21,425 nt of DNA from a virus: positions 1-21,425 of IMG/VR virus record IMGVR_UViG_3300033148_001023. One strand, 5' to 3'. This document shows, piece by piece, positions 14,924-21,425 of the stretch. The notes beneath the pieces are model-generated. The model did no database searches. It was not told the origin of the DNA and saw only the letters and a program-made list of their open reading frames with translations. Made by a program: the position numbers and the translations under genes. The stretch's first letter is position 1, and every line of letters starts with the position of its first letter.

Positions 14924-15130
14924 ATGAAAAAAATAGTAATAAGTTTAATAGCTACATTGGCTATGATAGGATGCTCTACAACAGACAAAGTATATAATAC
15001 AGCTAAAGATGTATATACCACAAGTAAAACAGTTGTAAAAGCTGTAGGTACTAAAAGTAAAACATTAAAAGCTATTGATACAGTAGCTACAAAATATGAT
15101 GATACTAGAGAGATTATAAGAGGTGATTGA
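14924..15130 (+). CDS. Small lipoprotein (o-spanin-like candidate)
   Basis: The 68-residue protein starts at ATG 14924 with an AAGGA box 7 bases upstream. A longer reading from 14846 would overlap the DUF1353 gene heavily and would hide the signal peptide. The N-terminus MKKIVISLIATLAMIGCSTT is a lipoprotein signal peptide with a lipobox-like MIGC, so Cys17 would be lipidated after cleavage. The remaining 52 residues are mostly polar (threonine-, lysine- and aspartate-rich) and contain no membrane segment. Outer-membrane spanin subunits are small lipoproteins encoded near lysozymes, so this is a candidate; no inner-membrane partner is evident. An alternative is a superinfection-exclusion lipoprotein. 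The presence of a lipoprotein suggests a Gram-negative host. Confidence 0.6.
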   Translation: MKKIVISLIATLAMIGCSTTDKVYNTAKDVYTTSKTVVKAVGTKSKTLKAIDTVATKYDDTREIIRGD

Positions 15131-15132
15131 TT

Positions 15133-15693
15133 ATGGTAGATATTAAAAAAACTCTTAATTTATTAGCTTTATTGGAATATGACAATACACCTCGTTTATT
15201 CTTACATCAAAACAAACATGAAAATACTATGACGTGTGGGGGTATATATGAGTATGCTAACCCTACTGCTATTGATTGGGCTTTTATTAAAGGTGTTTAT
15301 AAAGCTACAGGTAATGATATTAAACGTACTAGTGTGATGTTATATCATGATGATAAAATAAATGCACAAATAAAAGATTGGGCTAAAATCAATATATGGG
15401 ATAAAATGAAATTAGATGAGATTAAATCTCAAAAAATAGCTGATGAAATGTTTTTATTTGCTTTTCATACTCATTATAAAACGGCAGCTAAAGTAGCTCA
15501 AAGAGTTGTGGGTGTTGTATCTGATGGTTTTATAGGTAGTAAGTCTATTAAAGCTTTAAATGACTTTGATAGTGATACTTTTGATATTGTTTATGATGAA
15601 CATGAAAAAGAGCATTATAAAGATATAATAAAACGTAAACCTTACTTACAAATGTACTATGATGGTTGGTTAAAGAGAGCTTATAAAATATAA
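15133..15693 (+). CDS. GH108-like N-acetylmuramidase (endolysin)
   Basis: The 186-residue protein starts at ATG 15133, 6 bases after AGGTGA; a TTG two codons earlier is less likely. The N-terminal half has LLALLEYDNTPRLFLHQN and CGGIYEYANP. It is related to the EGGY...GGxTxxGI layout of GH108 muramidases, although the usual EGGY is replaced by EYDN; Glu15 is the presumed acid catalyst. The C-terminal half is the companion PG_binding_3-like region with IADEMFLFAFHTHYKTAAKV then AQRVVGVVSDGFIGSKSIKA, ending YYDGWLKRAYKI. It would cleave the glycan backbone of peptidoglycan at the end of infection. No signal peptide is visible, so a holin is needed. Confidence 0.75.
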   Translation: MVDIKKTLNLLALLEYDNTPRLFLHQNKHENTMTCGGIYEYANPTAIDWAFIKGVYKATGNDIKRTSVMLYHDDKINAQIKDWAKINIWDKMKLDEIKSQKIADEMFLFAFHTHYKTAAKVAQRVVGVVSDGFIGSKSIKALNDFDSDTFDIVYDEHEKEHYKDIIKRKPYLQMYYDGWLKRAYKI

Positions 15694-15909
15694 TTTAATA
15701 CGTTCTCTAATTAACTCTTTTCTTTTCCATTTGGGTAATTTTCTTAACCTTTTACATACGTTACAAAAATTCCTAGTATAGGGTTTTAATGTATTTTTTA
15801 TTACATTAAAATTCACTTCATCTAAACCTTTTTTACATGATGAACATTTATGTTTAGGGTCAATAGTATCTGCATATTTTATATCCTTTATCTGCCTACC
15901 TCTACCCAT
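15670..15909 (-). CDS. Small Cys4 zinc-ribbon-like protein
   Basis: The 79-residue protein is translated from an ATG at 15909, preceded by AAGGAG at 15918-15923 (reverse strand). A longer frame is open up to 15963 but lacks this good ribosome-binding site. It contains two CxxC pairs, Cys22/Cys25 (CSSCKKG) and Cys49/Cys52 (FCNVCKRLRK), with 23 residues between the pairs. The rest is very basic (PKWKRKELIRERIK). The pattern suggests a zinc-stabilised nucleic-acid binder; no nuclease motif is visible. It is the last gene of the minus-strand operon and its 3' end overlaps the end of the muramidase gene by 24 bases. Confidence 0.65.
   Translation of the reverse strand: MGRGRQIKDIKYADTIDPKHKCSSCKKGLDEVNFNVIKNTLKPYTRNFCNVCKRLRKLPKWKRKELIRERIKLYFISSL
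15674..15708. terminator. Weak hairpin at the convergent gene junction
   Basis: An imperfect inverted repeat pairs AGAGAGCTTAT (15674-15684) with ATACGTTCTCT (15698-15708). It has nine Watson-Crick pairs, one G-T wobble and one mismatch around an A+T-rich loop. It lies across the ends of two convergent genes and could act in both directions. There is no long uridine tract immediately after it in the plus direction, so strength is doubtful. Confidence 0.25.
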
Positions 15910-15910
15910 C

Positions 15911-16282
15911 TTAACAACTCCTTCTACGTCTGCGTTTATTTCTTCTAAGTAATGATTTATCAATATCTTTACCTAATAAGTCTATCATATTTTCAACTGA
16001 GGTTATATCACTTGCCGATATACCCCCTGCTCTTTTTATTTGCTTTATATTTCTTTTTTGTAAAGGACTAGTAGTACCACCTGGTTGTTTTATTTCAGGT
16101 GCTACAAATATACCTACTACATCTTGTTTATCAAAAAGTTTTAATACCTGCTCTTTAGTCATGGGTACACAAGCTATAATATCAGTAACACCACTCTTAT
16201 TAGCTTGAATAACTTTTACAGTCCATGCACCTAAAGAATGTAGATGATCGGTTACTTTTTTTTGTCTTTTTGATTCTAACAT
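15911..16282 (-). CDS. VRR-NUC type nuclease (PD-(D/E)XK)
   Basis: The 123-residue protein follows the pattern of VRR-NUC domain endonucleases. Glu3 is followed by an early Gln-poor helix with QKKVTDHL, then LGAWTVKVIQANKSGVTDII (17-36) with the active-site Asp34, then GIFVAPEIKQPGG (57-69) with Glu63 and Lys65 as the E-x-K core. The TSPLQKRNIKQIKRAGG segment (71-87) carries the conserved Gln. Phage-encoded VRR-NUC proteins are structure-specific nucleases, often proposed to resolve Holliday junctions. The C-terminus is strongly basic (LLRRNKRRRRRSC), consistent with DNA binding. Its ATG shares one base with the stop of the gene upstream (TAATG). Confidence 0.85.
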   Translation of the reverse strand: MLESKRQKKVTDHLHSLGAWTVKVIQANKSGVTDIIACVPMTKEQVLKLFDKQDVVGIFVAPEIKQPGGTTSPLQKRNIKQIKRAGGISASDITSVENMIDLLGKDIDKSLLRRNKRRRRRSC

Positions 16283-16599
16283 TATATATGTCCTGATACT
16301 TGATTTTGTAAAGCTTCTAATATATCAGCTATTTCACTTCTTACGGTATCGTTTTTTATATTCTTTATTAATTCTTCAGCTTCTCTAAATAAACCTAACT
16401 GTTCTTCTATGTCACCTAATACATCATCATAATATATTTGTAACTTTTCAATATCATCTTTTTGTTGTATTACAGTAGGGTTATTTTCAGCTATTTCATT
16501 TATTTCATTTATTTCATCTATAGACAATCTAATAGAACGTGAAGGTATTCTGTCTAGATATATTTTATATCTATCATTACCTATGTATTGAAATGTCAT
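16282..16599 (-). CDS. Hypothetical protein with charged helical region
   Basis: I do not recognise this 105-residue protein. The N-terminal 25 residues look strand-rich (MTFQYIGNDRYKIYLDRIPS, then RSIRLS). From residue 27 onward it is dominated by acidic helix: IDEINEINEIAENNPTVIQQ followed by DDIEKLQIYYDDVL and LFREAEELIKNIKN. Coiled-coil formation is plausible. It is coupled by one-base stop/start overlaps to the 55-residue gene before it and the VRR-NUC gene after it, so it is probably co-translated and may be an accessory of the nuclease/helicase set. Confidence 0.7.
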   Translation of the reverse strand: MTFQYIGNDRYKIYLDRIPSRSIRLSIDEINEINEIAENNPTVIQQKDDIEKLQIYYDDVLGDIEEQLGLFREAEELIKNIKNDTVRSEIADILEALQNQVSGHI

Positions 16600-16766
16600 T
16601 ATTTTAATGCTCTTTTATGAGCCTCACAATAATTTAATAACATTGTCTTATGTTGCATATGGAATTTTTTTTGCTTCTTAATCAATTCTATTAAGTCTAA
16701 CATTTGTTTATCAAATGTATCTTCAGCAAAAGCAGTAGCACAATTTATAATTTGTGATTTAGTCAT
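16599..16766 (-). CDS. 55-residue hypothetical protein
   Basis: A short complete frame from ATG (16764-16766) to TAA (16599-16601) fills the gap between the helicase gene and the 105-residue gene. Its start shares one base with the helicase stop, and its stop shares one base with the next start, exactly as for the neighbouring genes. The product starts MTKSQIINCATAFAEDTFDK and ends NYCEAHKRALK, with an amphipathic, basic middle (LIELIKKQKKFHMQHK). Two cysteines and two histidines are spread through it, without a zinc pattern. No function is proposed. Confidence 0.7.
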   Translation of the reverse strand: MTKSQIINCATAFAEDTFDKQMLDLIELIKKQKKFHMQHKTMLLNYCEAHKRALK

Positions 16767-18043
16767 TACTTAATCCTCTTTTTATTATATCTTTGTTTTA
16801 ATTTCCACTTTTTACGGTCTTGTTTCTTTTTATCTTTTTTAACTGCTTTGTGATACCATGAAGCGGTAAAATCTTCTTTATTTTTAACAGCTTCATATAC
16901 ATATTCATCTACACCACTTATTAAAAAGTGTACTATAACATCACTATCTCTAGTATTAAAATTCATTTGTCTAGCTCTTACCTGTTCATAAGTTACAGCA
17001 TGAAAACCAAAAGAATATATAATAAGATGTTCATAATGGCTATAATCCACACCATCACTATTTTTACCTAATGATGCAACGTGAGGAAATATATCCGCTA
17101 AATACTTTTGTTCAGGTATATAATAAGCTAATATTATAGTATTTTCTATATCAAAGTTATCTAATATATATTGTACTTTAGGTATACGATTAAATGAATG
17201 TACTTTAGTTTTACTTTCATCAAAATCATCTACTGCATTTACAAACCCTCCTGATATTTGATGTTTCTTTTGTAATAATTTACCTGCAGTATCGGCTAAA
17301 ATAGTATAATCATCACGTAACTCATACATCTTATCTTTATCTAATACATCATATACACGTTGTTGTCTATGTGATAAAGGTATATAATGTAACTTATCTT
17401 TAGCAAAATACTTATGCCCTGCTTCTTCTTGTGTAATACTCACTACCAAATGCTCTATAGCTTTTTTAATTTTAGGTGTATTACCTTTATCCCATCCAAT
17501 AGCTGTTTTTACTTTACGTTTATATTCATCATAACCTATTACTTTATTATAAGGTACACCATAATCTTTATGCCAGTCAGCATAATTTTTATATTTATTA
17601 AAAGGACTCTTACATGATAAAGCTAAAGGACTGTATATACTTGCGTATGTTTCAGGTGTGGGTGTACCACTACTAAATATAATAGGTGTGTAATAACAAA
17701 TAGGTAATAAATCTTTCCATATAGGTGGTCGTTTTTTACCTGCATTTGATATATACCGGTGAAACTCATCTAACCATATTAGATCATATTCTTTTATATC
17801 TAGATTTTTTACTTGATGATAATTAGTGACAGTATATGTATTAGGTGATACTTCTTTTATACCTATTAATGCACCTTTTTTAGATATGGTAAGTACATTT
17901 TTCACACCTATTAATTTACAAGCGTATATAACAGCAAGTGTTTTACCTGAGCGTACCTCACCTGCTAATATACATATACCATATTGTAATAGTTTGGATT
18001 TTATTTTACGACCTGCTCTACGTTGGTGTTTTTTAGGTTTCAT
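16766..18043 (-). CDS. SF2 DNA helicase, SNF2/DEAD-like
   Basis: The 425-residue protein has the superfamily 2 helicase order. An N-terminal PKKHQRRAGRKI matches the Q-motif area of SNF2-like phage helicases. Walker A is GEVRSGKT (28-35), motif II is LDEFHR (91-96, DEAD-box equivalent DEFH), and motif III is SSGTPTP (124-130). The spacing then includes KKHQISGGF (259-267), typical of the SNF2-like second domain, and a motif VI-like QVRARQ (354-359). It probably unwinds or remodels DNA during phage replication or recombination. The C-terminus is strongly basic (KKDKKKQDRKKWKLKQRYNK). In many phages it pairs with the VRR-NUC nuclease downstream, as here. Confidence 0.87.
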   Translation of the reverse strand: MKPKKHQRRAGRKIKSKLLQYGICILAGEVRSGKTLAVIYACKLIGVKNVLTISKKGALIGIKEVSPNTYTVTNYHQVKNLDIKEYDLIWLDEFHRYISNAGKKRPPIWKDLLPICYYTPIIFSSGTPTPETYASIYSPLALSCKSPFNKYKNYADWHKDYGVPYNKVIGYDEYKRKVKTAIGWDKGNTPKIKKAIEHLVVSITQEEAGHKYFAKDKLHYIPLSHRQQRVYDVLDKDKMYELRDDYTILADTAGKLLQKKHQISGGFVNAVDDFDESKTKVHSFNRIPKVQYILDNFDIENTIILAYYIPEQKYLADIFPHVASLGKNSDGVDYSHYEHLIIYSFGFHAVTYEQVRARQMNFNTRDSDVIVHFLISGVDEYVYEAVKNKEDFTASWYHKAVKKDKKKQDRKKWKLKQRYNKKRIK

Positions 18044-18050
18044 CTTTTAT

Positions 18051-18809
18051 CTATAAACTTTTTAAAACTCTATAAGCATAACTACAATAGTTAATTTGAT
18101 GTTTACAATCATCTATACCTCTATGTTTTATGCCTTCAAACTTAAAATCACGTGTATTAATATTTGATAAATTTACTAAAGTTCTCACATCATTATCGCA
18201 CCAGTAAGGTACTACTAATTCTTTACCGTGTCTTTTAAAAAGATTTCTAAGTTTTATATTATCAAACTCTTTACCATTACCCCATAATTTTATATACTTT
18301 AATTCTAAACCTGAAGTTTTAAAGAAGTGATTTATACTATCTAATACAACATCTACTTTTTGTTGGGGTATACGTAACATAGTATCTATAGCTTCTTTAT
18401 CTTGTTTTAACCACCATTGTACAGTATCAGGACATATATGAGCTTTATGTTTTATTTGTTCGTTCCAATTTAAACCTATTTCATATTCAGTACCTAAATC
18501 ACCTGTACTTAAATCAAAACGTACTATTGATATTGTAGTGATTAATGCATTATCGTCAGTAGACATAGTTTCTATATCTAGCATAAAATCTAACATAATA
18601 GCATAAGGTAGTGATTCAACTTCTGATACTAAGCATTGTTTATGGTCTAATGCACTTCTATAACTTAAATATACTTTTCCTTCTTCGGTATATATAAATT
18701 TATTATCACCTTCAAACAATAAATTATTAATTCCATATTTTACTATCTTAACTGGATAACCTAAACTATTCACATAAGTTTTACCTACTTCTAATTTTAA
18801 TACTTCCAT
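18051..18809 (-). CDS. DEDDh 3'-5' exonuclease with added N-terminal domain
   Basis: The 252-residue protein has a DEDD exonuclease domain from about residue 70 to 250. LDIET (77-81) supplies Asp78 and Glu80. The QWWLKQ motif (131-136) is followed by LWGNGKEFDNIKL (175-187) with Asp183, and HRGIDDCKHQI (229-239) gives the His229-x4-Asp234 ending of the DEDDh type. The TVQWW and WGNG blocks are typical of Rv2179c-like exonucleases found in many phages. The first 65 residues form an additional small domain (GKTYVNSLGYPVKIVKYG, beta-rich) of unknown function. It probably degrades or trims single-stranded nucleic acid during replication. It overlaps the FEN gene by 13 bases. Confidence 0.85.
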   Translation of the reverse strand: MEVLKLEVGKTYVNSLGYPVKIVKYGINNLLFEGDNKFIYTEEGKVYLSYRSALDHKQCLVSEVESLPYAIMLDFMLDIETMSTDDNALITTISIVRFDLSTGDLGTEYEIGLNWNEQIKHKAHICPDTVQWWLKQDKEAIDTMLRIPQQKVDVVLDSINHFFKTSGLELKYIKLWGNGKEFDNIKLRNLFKRHGKELVVPYWCDNDVRTLVNLSNINTRDFKFEGIKHRGIDDCKHQINYCSYAYRVLKSL

Positions 18810-19786
18810 AATTTTAATCCTCTTCTTTTACCTTTAAATTGATCTAAACCTACTAAACGTCTAGTTAGTATGGCATCCTCTTTAGTGTAATTATAGAACA
18901 CTCTATAAGACTTACATTGATTACATGTGCCTGTTATGTCTCCGTCATGTTCTAAGTCTTCTATTTTACTCATTACTACTGCTCTTGTTTTAGGTACATC
19001 CATACAATGAACACACATAATATGACTTTCATATATATTAATAACATCATCAAAAGTAGCATCTTCTTTTAATAGTTTTGTTTTCATACCTACACCAGCA
19101 ATACCTGGTATATCATCAGTAGAGTCACCTGCTAAAGTCTGAAGTAATACAAACCTCTCACCATCTTCTTTAGATACTTTGACTACTTTACGGTGTGCTG
19201 AATGATAAAAATAATTATTACCCTCTACACCATATATTACGTCTTTATCCCCTGAAGCAATAGGGTGTCCTCTTCTAGCGTAATAAGCCACTACATCATC
19301 TGCTTCAAAACCTTCTACTATTAACCCTTTAGGTTTAACAAGTTTTTTTAACTCTTTGAGTTCTTTAGACTCTTCTTTACCTAATCTTCTATATTTATAC
19401 TCAGGAAAAATATCATATCTAAAGTTAGTAGAAGGTGTGTATACTAATTTAAAATCTTTGAACATAATCATATTACCTAATAAACTTTCTGTTCTACACG
19501 TAGATACTACACTATCTACTAAGTCATAAAAAGCATCTTCTAAACTAAACTCTATTTTATTACCTACAAATGTACCACCTTCAATGGGAGTACAACTATC
19601 ATTATTCATAGGACTATAAGCAGAATAATATATTAAACTATCTGCATCTATATATAATGTTTTTGTAGGTTTAGGTAGTAGAGTTTCTAACTGTATTAGA
19701 TATGCTCTAACACCGTCCTCATCTATGTTACCCTTCTTAATCTCAGTTCTGAGTTGTTTAACTCTTTTTTGTTGTTCTAGTGTCAT
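18797..19786 (-). CDS. FEN/T7 gp6-like 5'-3' exonuclease with Cys4 insertion
   Basis: The 329-residue protein carries FEN-family active-site motifs in order: YIDADS (45-50), EGFEADDVVA (158-167), ASGDKDV (177-183), and the helix-3-turn-helix block AGDSTDDIPGIAGVGMK (219-235). These bind two metal ions and DNA. Such enzymes remove RNA primers and degrade host or replicating DNA from 5' ends. Its unusual feature is a pair of CxxC motifs after the helix-3-turn-helix region, Cys258/Cys261 and Cys288/Cys291, a probable zinc site in the C-terminal part. The start overlaps the polymerase stop (ATGA) and its end overlaps the next gene. An N-terminal helical extension (about 40 residues) precedes the nuclease core. 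Confidence 0.87.
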   Translation of the reverse strand: MTLEQQKRVKQLRTEIKKGNIDEDGVRAYLIQLETLLPKPTKTLYIDADSLIYYSAYSPMNNDSCTPIEGGTFVGNKIEFSLEDAFYDLVDSVVSTCRTESLLGNMIMFKDFKLVYTPSTNFRYDIFPEYKYRRLGKEESKELKELKKLVKPKGLIVEGFEADDVVAYYARRGHPIASGDKDVIYGVEGNNYFYHSAHRKVVKVSKEDGERFVLLQTLAGDSTDDIPGIAGVGMKTKLLKEDATFDDVINIYESHIMCVHCMDVPKTRAVVMSKIEDLEHDGDITGTCNQCKSYRVFYNYTKEDAILTRRLVGLDQFKGKRRGLKLWKY

Positions 19787-21425
19787 GATTTTACTCCTAA
19801 GTCTTGTAAATGTTCTTCACATAATGATAAATACTTATCGTAGTCTAAATCTTTTGGTATATAATCCGTCAAGTCCATCATAGGTTTTGCACCATCAGAT
19901 TTAGGTACTTTGTTACCTGTTTTGTAAAATATAGGTTTACCATCAATAGAATAATACCATCTAACAACTTTACCTAAATACACAGAATTATCAGAACTTA
20001 ATACTATTTGTTTTTGAAAATCATCATTACGTTTACCTACAGCTTTTACTTTCAAATAACCCCATTTAGATATATGGTCATTATATTCATCACTATTAGG
20101 TAACACTTCATTGTTAGAAATAACACCACCTTTTACATTTCTACTAGATGTAAATCTAGCTATTTTTTTACAATTATATAAAGTTTCTTCCATTGGTATA
20201 TTTTTAGATAAATAATCACGTATAGCTTCAAATACTATAGGATATTCTACATTCTTTTCTAATATAGGTTTACGTTCTTCAGGGTCAACATATGCACCTT
20301 TTGCTTTTGCTTCACCATTAGGATACACAGCCACATAATTATTTACATCTCTAGCATATAGAGCATTATAAGTACCATACTCCATAATCATATTTGTTTT
20401 CGATTCCCATTCTGATACAATTCTTTTTAAACCTTTTTCACTAAATGAATCATTACTTCTTAAAACTTCTACACCATCTGTATTAGATGATACAACTTTA
20501 TAACCGTTATATTCTAACTCTTCAATTAACATTAATAAATATAGTTGTCCTGTGAACGTAACAGTTATGAGTAATTTAGGTGAATATAAAAAGCTATATT
20601 TACTACCTAATTTACCAAAGCTACCATTTAATGTAATTTTTAATATTGCATCAATTACTTTAGCTTCATCTCTTTGTTTTTGAGATAATGATTTATCTTT
20701 AGCATCTTTTTTAGCTTGTAATCTTGTGGCTTTAATATTTGCATATACTTTTAAGAACGTCTTAGTTAATTGTTCGGGGTATAATTCAAGATCGATTATT
20801 AAAGATGGGTAATAACTAGCAACATCCACATTAGATAATATTTCATTTTCATTTGGAATTACTATCATAGATTTTTCTTGTGAGTGTAAACCACCTAAAC
20901 CTATATTATAAGTTGTATTACCTATTTGTATAGTTTCTTTTTTTAACCAAGCAGGTAATAAAGGTGATCCATTATCCCCTAATTCAATAATAGTATCTTC
21001 TATTTTATCTACTATTAAGTTTAAATCATCATCTCTAAATACAATACAATTAGGTGCTTTATATCTTACTTTTTTATTAGTTTCACCTCGTTTTACTTTT
21101 ACACCTTTTTTACTTAATTCTTCTCTAAATATAGATTCTGCTATTTGTGCATCTGATTTACTCATAACATCAATGTTATATTTTTTACCAATTTTTTTAC
21201 GTATATCTAACATAGGTATTAATTTATTATATAAATCTAAAGTAAGTTTTAAATCATTTATATTATATTTACCAACTTCAGCAGCTTCAAAATCTGTTAA
21301 TACTGTATCAGGTTCATAAGGTAAGTCCTGTAGTTTTTTAGAATTTAATCTAGCTCCGTATAATTTTAATGAAGCTTGTCCGGGTGCTACATCAATTAAA
21401 TCAATAGATTCAAAAGTTTTACTTA
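19783..21425 (-). CDS. Family B DNA polymerase (5' end missing)
   Basis: The frame is open to the right edge of the window, so the methionine at 21213 is internal. The extra upstream part (21214-21423) reads IDLIDVAPGQASLKLYGARL and later YNINDLKLT, the C-terminal end of a 3'-5' proofreading domain with its Y-x3-D motif (ExoIII). The polymerase domain has motif A NVDVASYYPSLI (128-139, numbered from the Met at 21213), motif B LKITLNGSFGKLG (191-203) and motif C VSSNTDGV (241-248). GGLHS (107-111) is also typical of this phage subgroup. It would replicate the phage genome. The first Asp of the usual DTD of motif C is Asn here. Confidence 0.9.
   Translation of the reverse strand, partial: SKTFESIDLIDVAPGQASLKLYGARLNSKKLQDLPYEPDTVLTDFEAAEVGKYNINDLKLTLDLYNKLIPMLDIRKKIGKKYNIDVMSKSDAQIAESIFREELSKKGVKVKRGETNKKVRYKAPNCIVFRDDDLNLIVDKIEDTIIELGDNGSPLLPAWLKKETIQIGNTTYNIGLGGLHSQEKSMIVIPNENEILSNVDVASYYPSLIIDLELYPEQLTKTFLKVYANIKATRLQAKKDAKDKSLSQKQRDEAKVIDAILKITLNGSFGKLGSKYSFLYSPKLLITVTFTGQLYLLMLIEELEYNGYKVVSSNTDGVEVLRSNDSFSEKGLKRIVSEWESKTNMIMEYGTYNALYARDVNNYVAVYPNGEAKAKGAYVDPEERKPILEKNVEYPIVFEAIRDYLSKNIPMEETLYNCKKIARFTSSRNVKGGVISNNEVLPNSDEYNDHISKWGYLKVKAVGKRNDDFQKQIVLSSDNSVYLGKVVRWYYSIDGKPIFYKTGNKVPKSDGAKPMMDLTDYIPKDLDYDKYLSLCEEHLQDLGVKS

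Noticed and set aside
14846-15130. Longer version of the lipoprotein gene starting inside the DUF1353 gene
   Set aside because: It would bury the signal peptide. The ATG at 14924 has a good ribosome-binding box and gives a proper lipoprotein start.
15910-15963. Longer version of the Cys4 protein starting at 15963
   Set aside because: The ATG at 15909 has an AAGGAG box at correct spacing, while the extension overlaps the VRR-NUC gene by 53 bases.
17414-17617. Plus-strand frame rich in Phe and Ile
   Set aside because: Antisense shadow of the helicase gene; the hydrophobic sequence results from reading A+T-rich Lys codons in reverse. The plus-strand frame at 17826-18056 is similar.

Overview
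This window is part of a tailed double-stranded DNA phage (or a prophage carrying a complete late region). It is strongly A+T-rich, densely packed, and divided into two convergent blocks. No bacterial housekeeping gene, integrase, transposase, tRNA or rRNA is visible. Shine-Dalgarno-like boxes (AAGGA, AAGGAG, AGGAG) precede many genes. A predicted lipoprotein in the lysis region suggests a Gram-negative host with a low-GC genome. The exact host cannot be read from the sequence.

Positions 1-13883, plus strand, hold head and contractile-tail morphogenesis genes in the usual order. These are: a P22 gp24-like capsid cement protein with an Ig-like tail (its 5' end lies outside the window), a DUF2184-type major capsid protein, a HeH/LEM-like protein ending in perfect pentapeptide repeats, a DUF4054 head-tail connector, a neck protein, a stopper candidate, a tail terminator, a DUF3383-type sheath, the tail tube, a tail assembly chaperone with a -1 frameshift extension, and a short tape measure. 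The baseplate set follows: Dit-like protein, plug, hub, spike, gp25-like initiator, J-like wedge and DUF2612 wedge. A tail fibre with a CBM5/12-like segment and its probable DUF4376-like assembly partner close the block. The baseplate plan resembles compact Mu/Pam3-type contractile tails.

Positions 13895-15693, plus strand, hold a lysis-type cassette: a coiled-coil protein with a C-terminal membrane anchor, a 50-residue single-membrane-segment peptide (holin candidate), a DUF1353 protein, a small lipoprotein and a GH108-like muramidase.

Positions 15670-21425, minus strand, hold a tightly coupled replication and recombination operon read towards the lysis genes. In transcription order it encodes a family B DNA polymerase (5' end beyond the window), a FEN-type 5'-3' exonuclease with an extra Cys4 element, a DEDDh 3'-5' exonuclease with an added N-terminal domain, an SNF2/DEAD-like SF2 helicase, a 55-residue protein, a 105-residue protein rich in charged helices, a VRR-NUC nuclease and a small Cys4 protein. 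Most neighbours overlap by 1-14 bases, which implies translational coupling. The two blocks meet tail to tail with a 24-bp overlap of coding sequence.

No stretch over 300 bases lacks a gene. The most checkable unusual features are the frameshift site, three small genes easily missed by automatic calling, the perfect 15-bp tandem repeat, the compositionally distinct tail-fibre tip, and the unusual residues and insertions in the replication enzymes. I did not find convincing evidence of a wholly new defence or mobile system.
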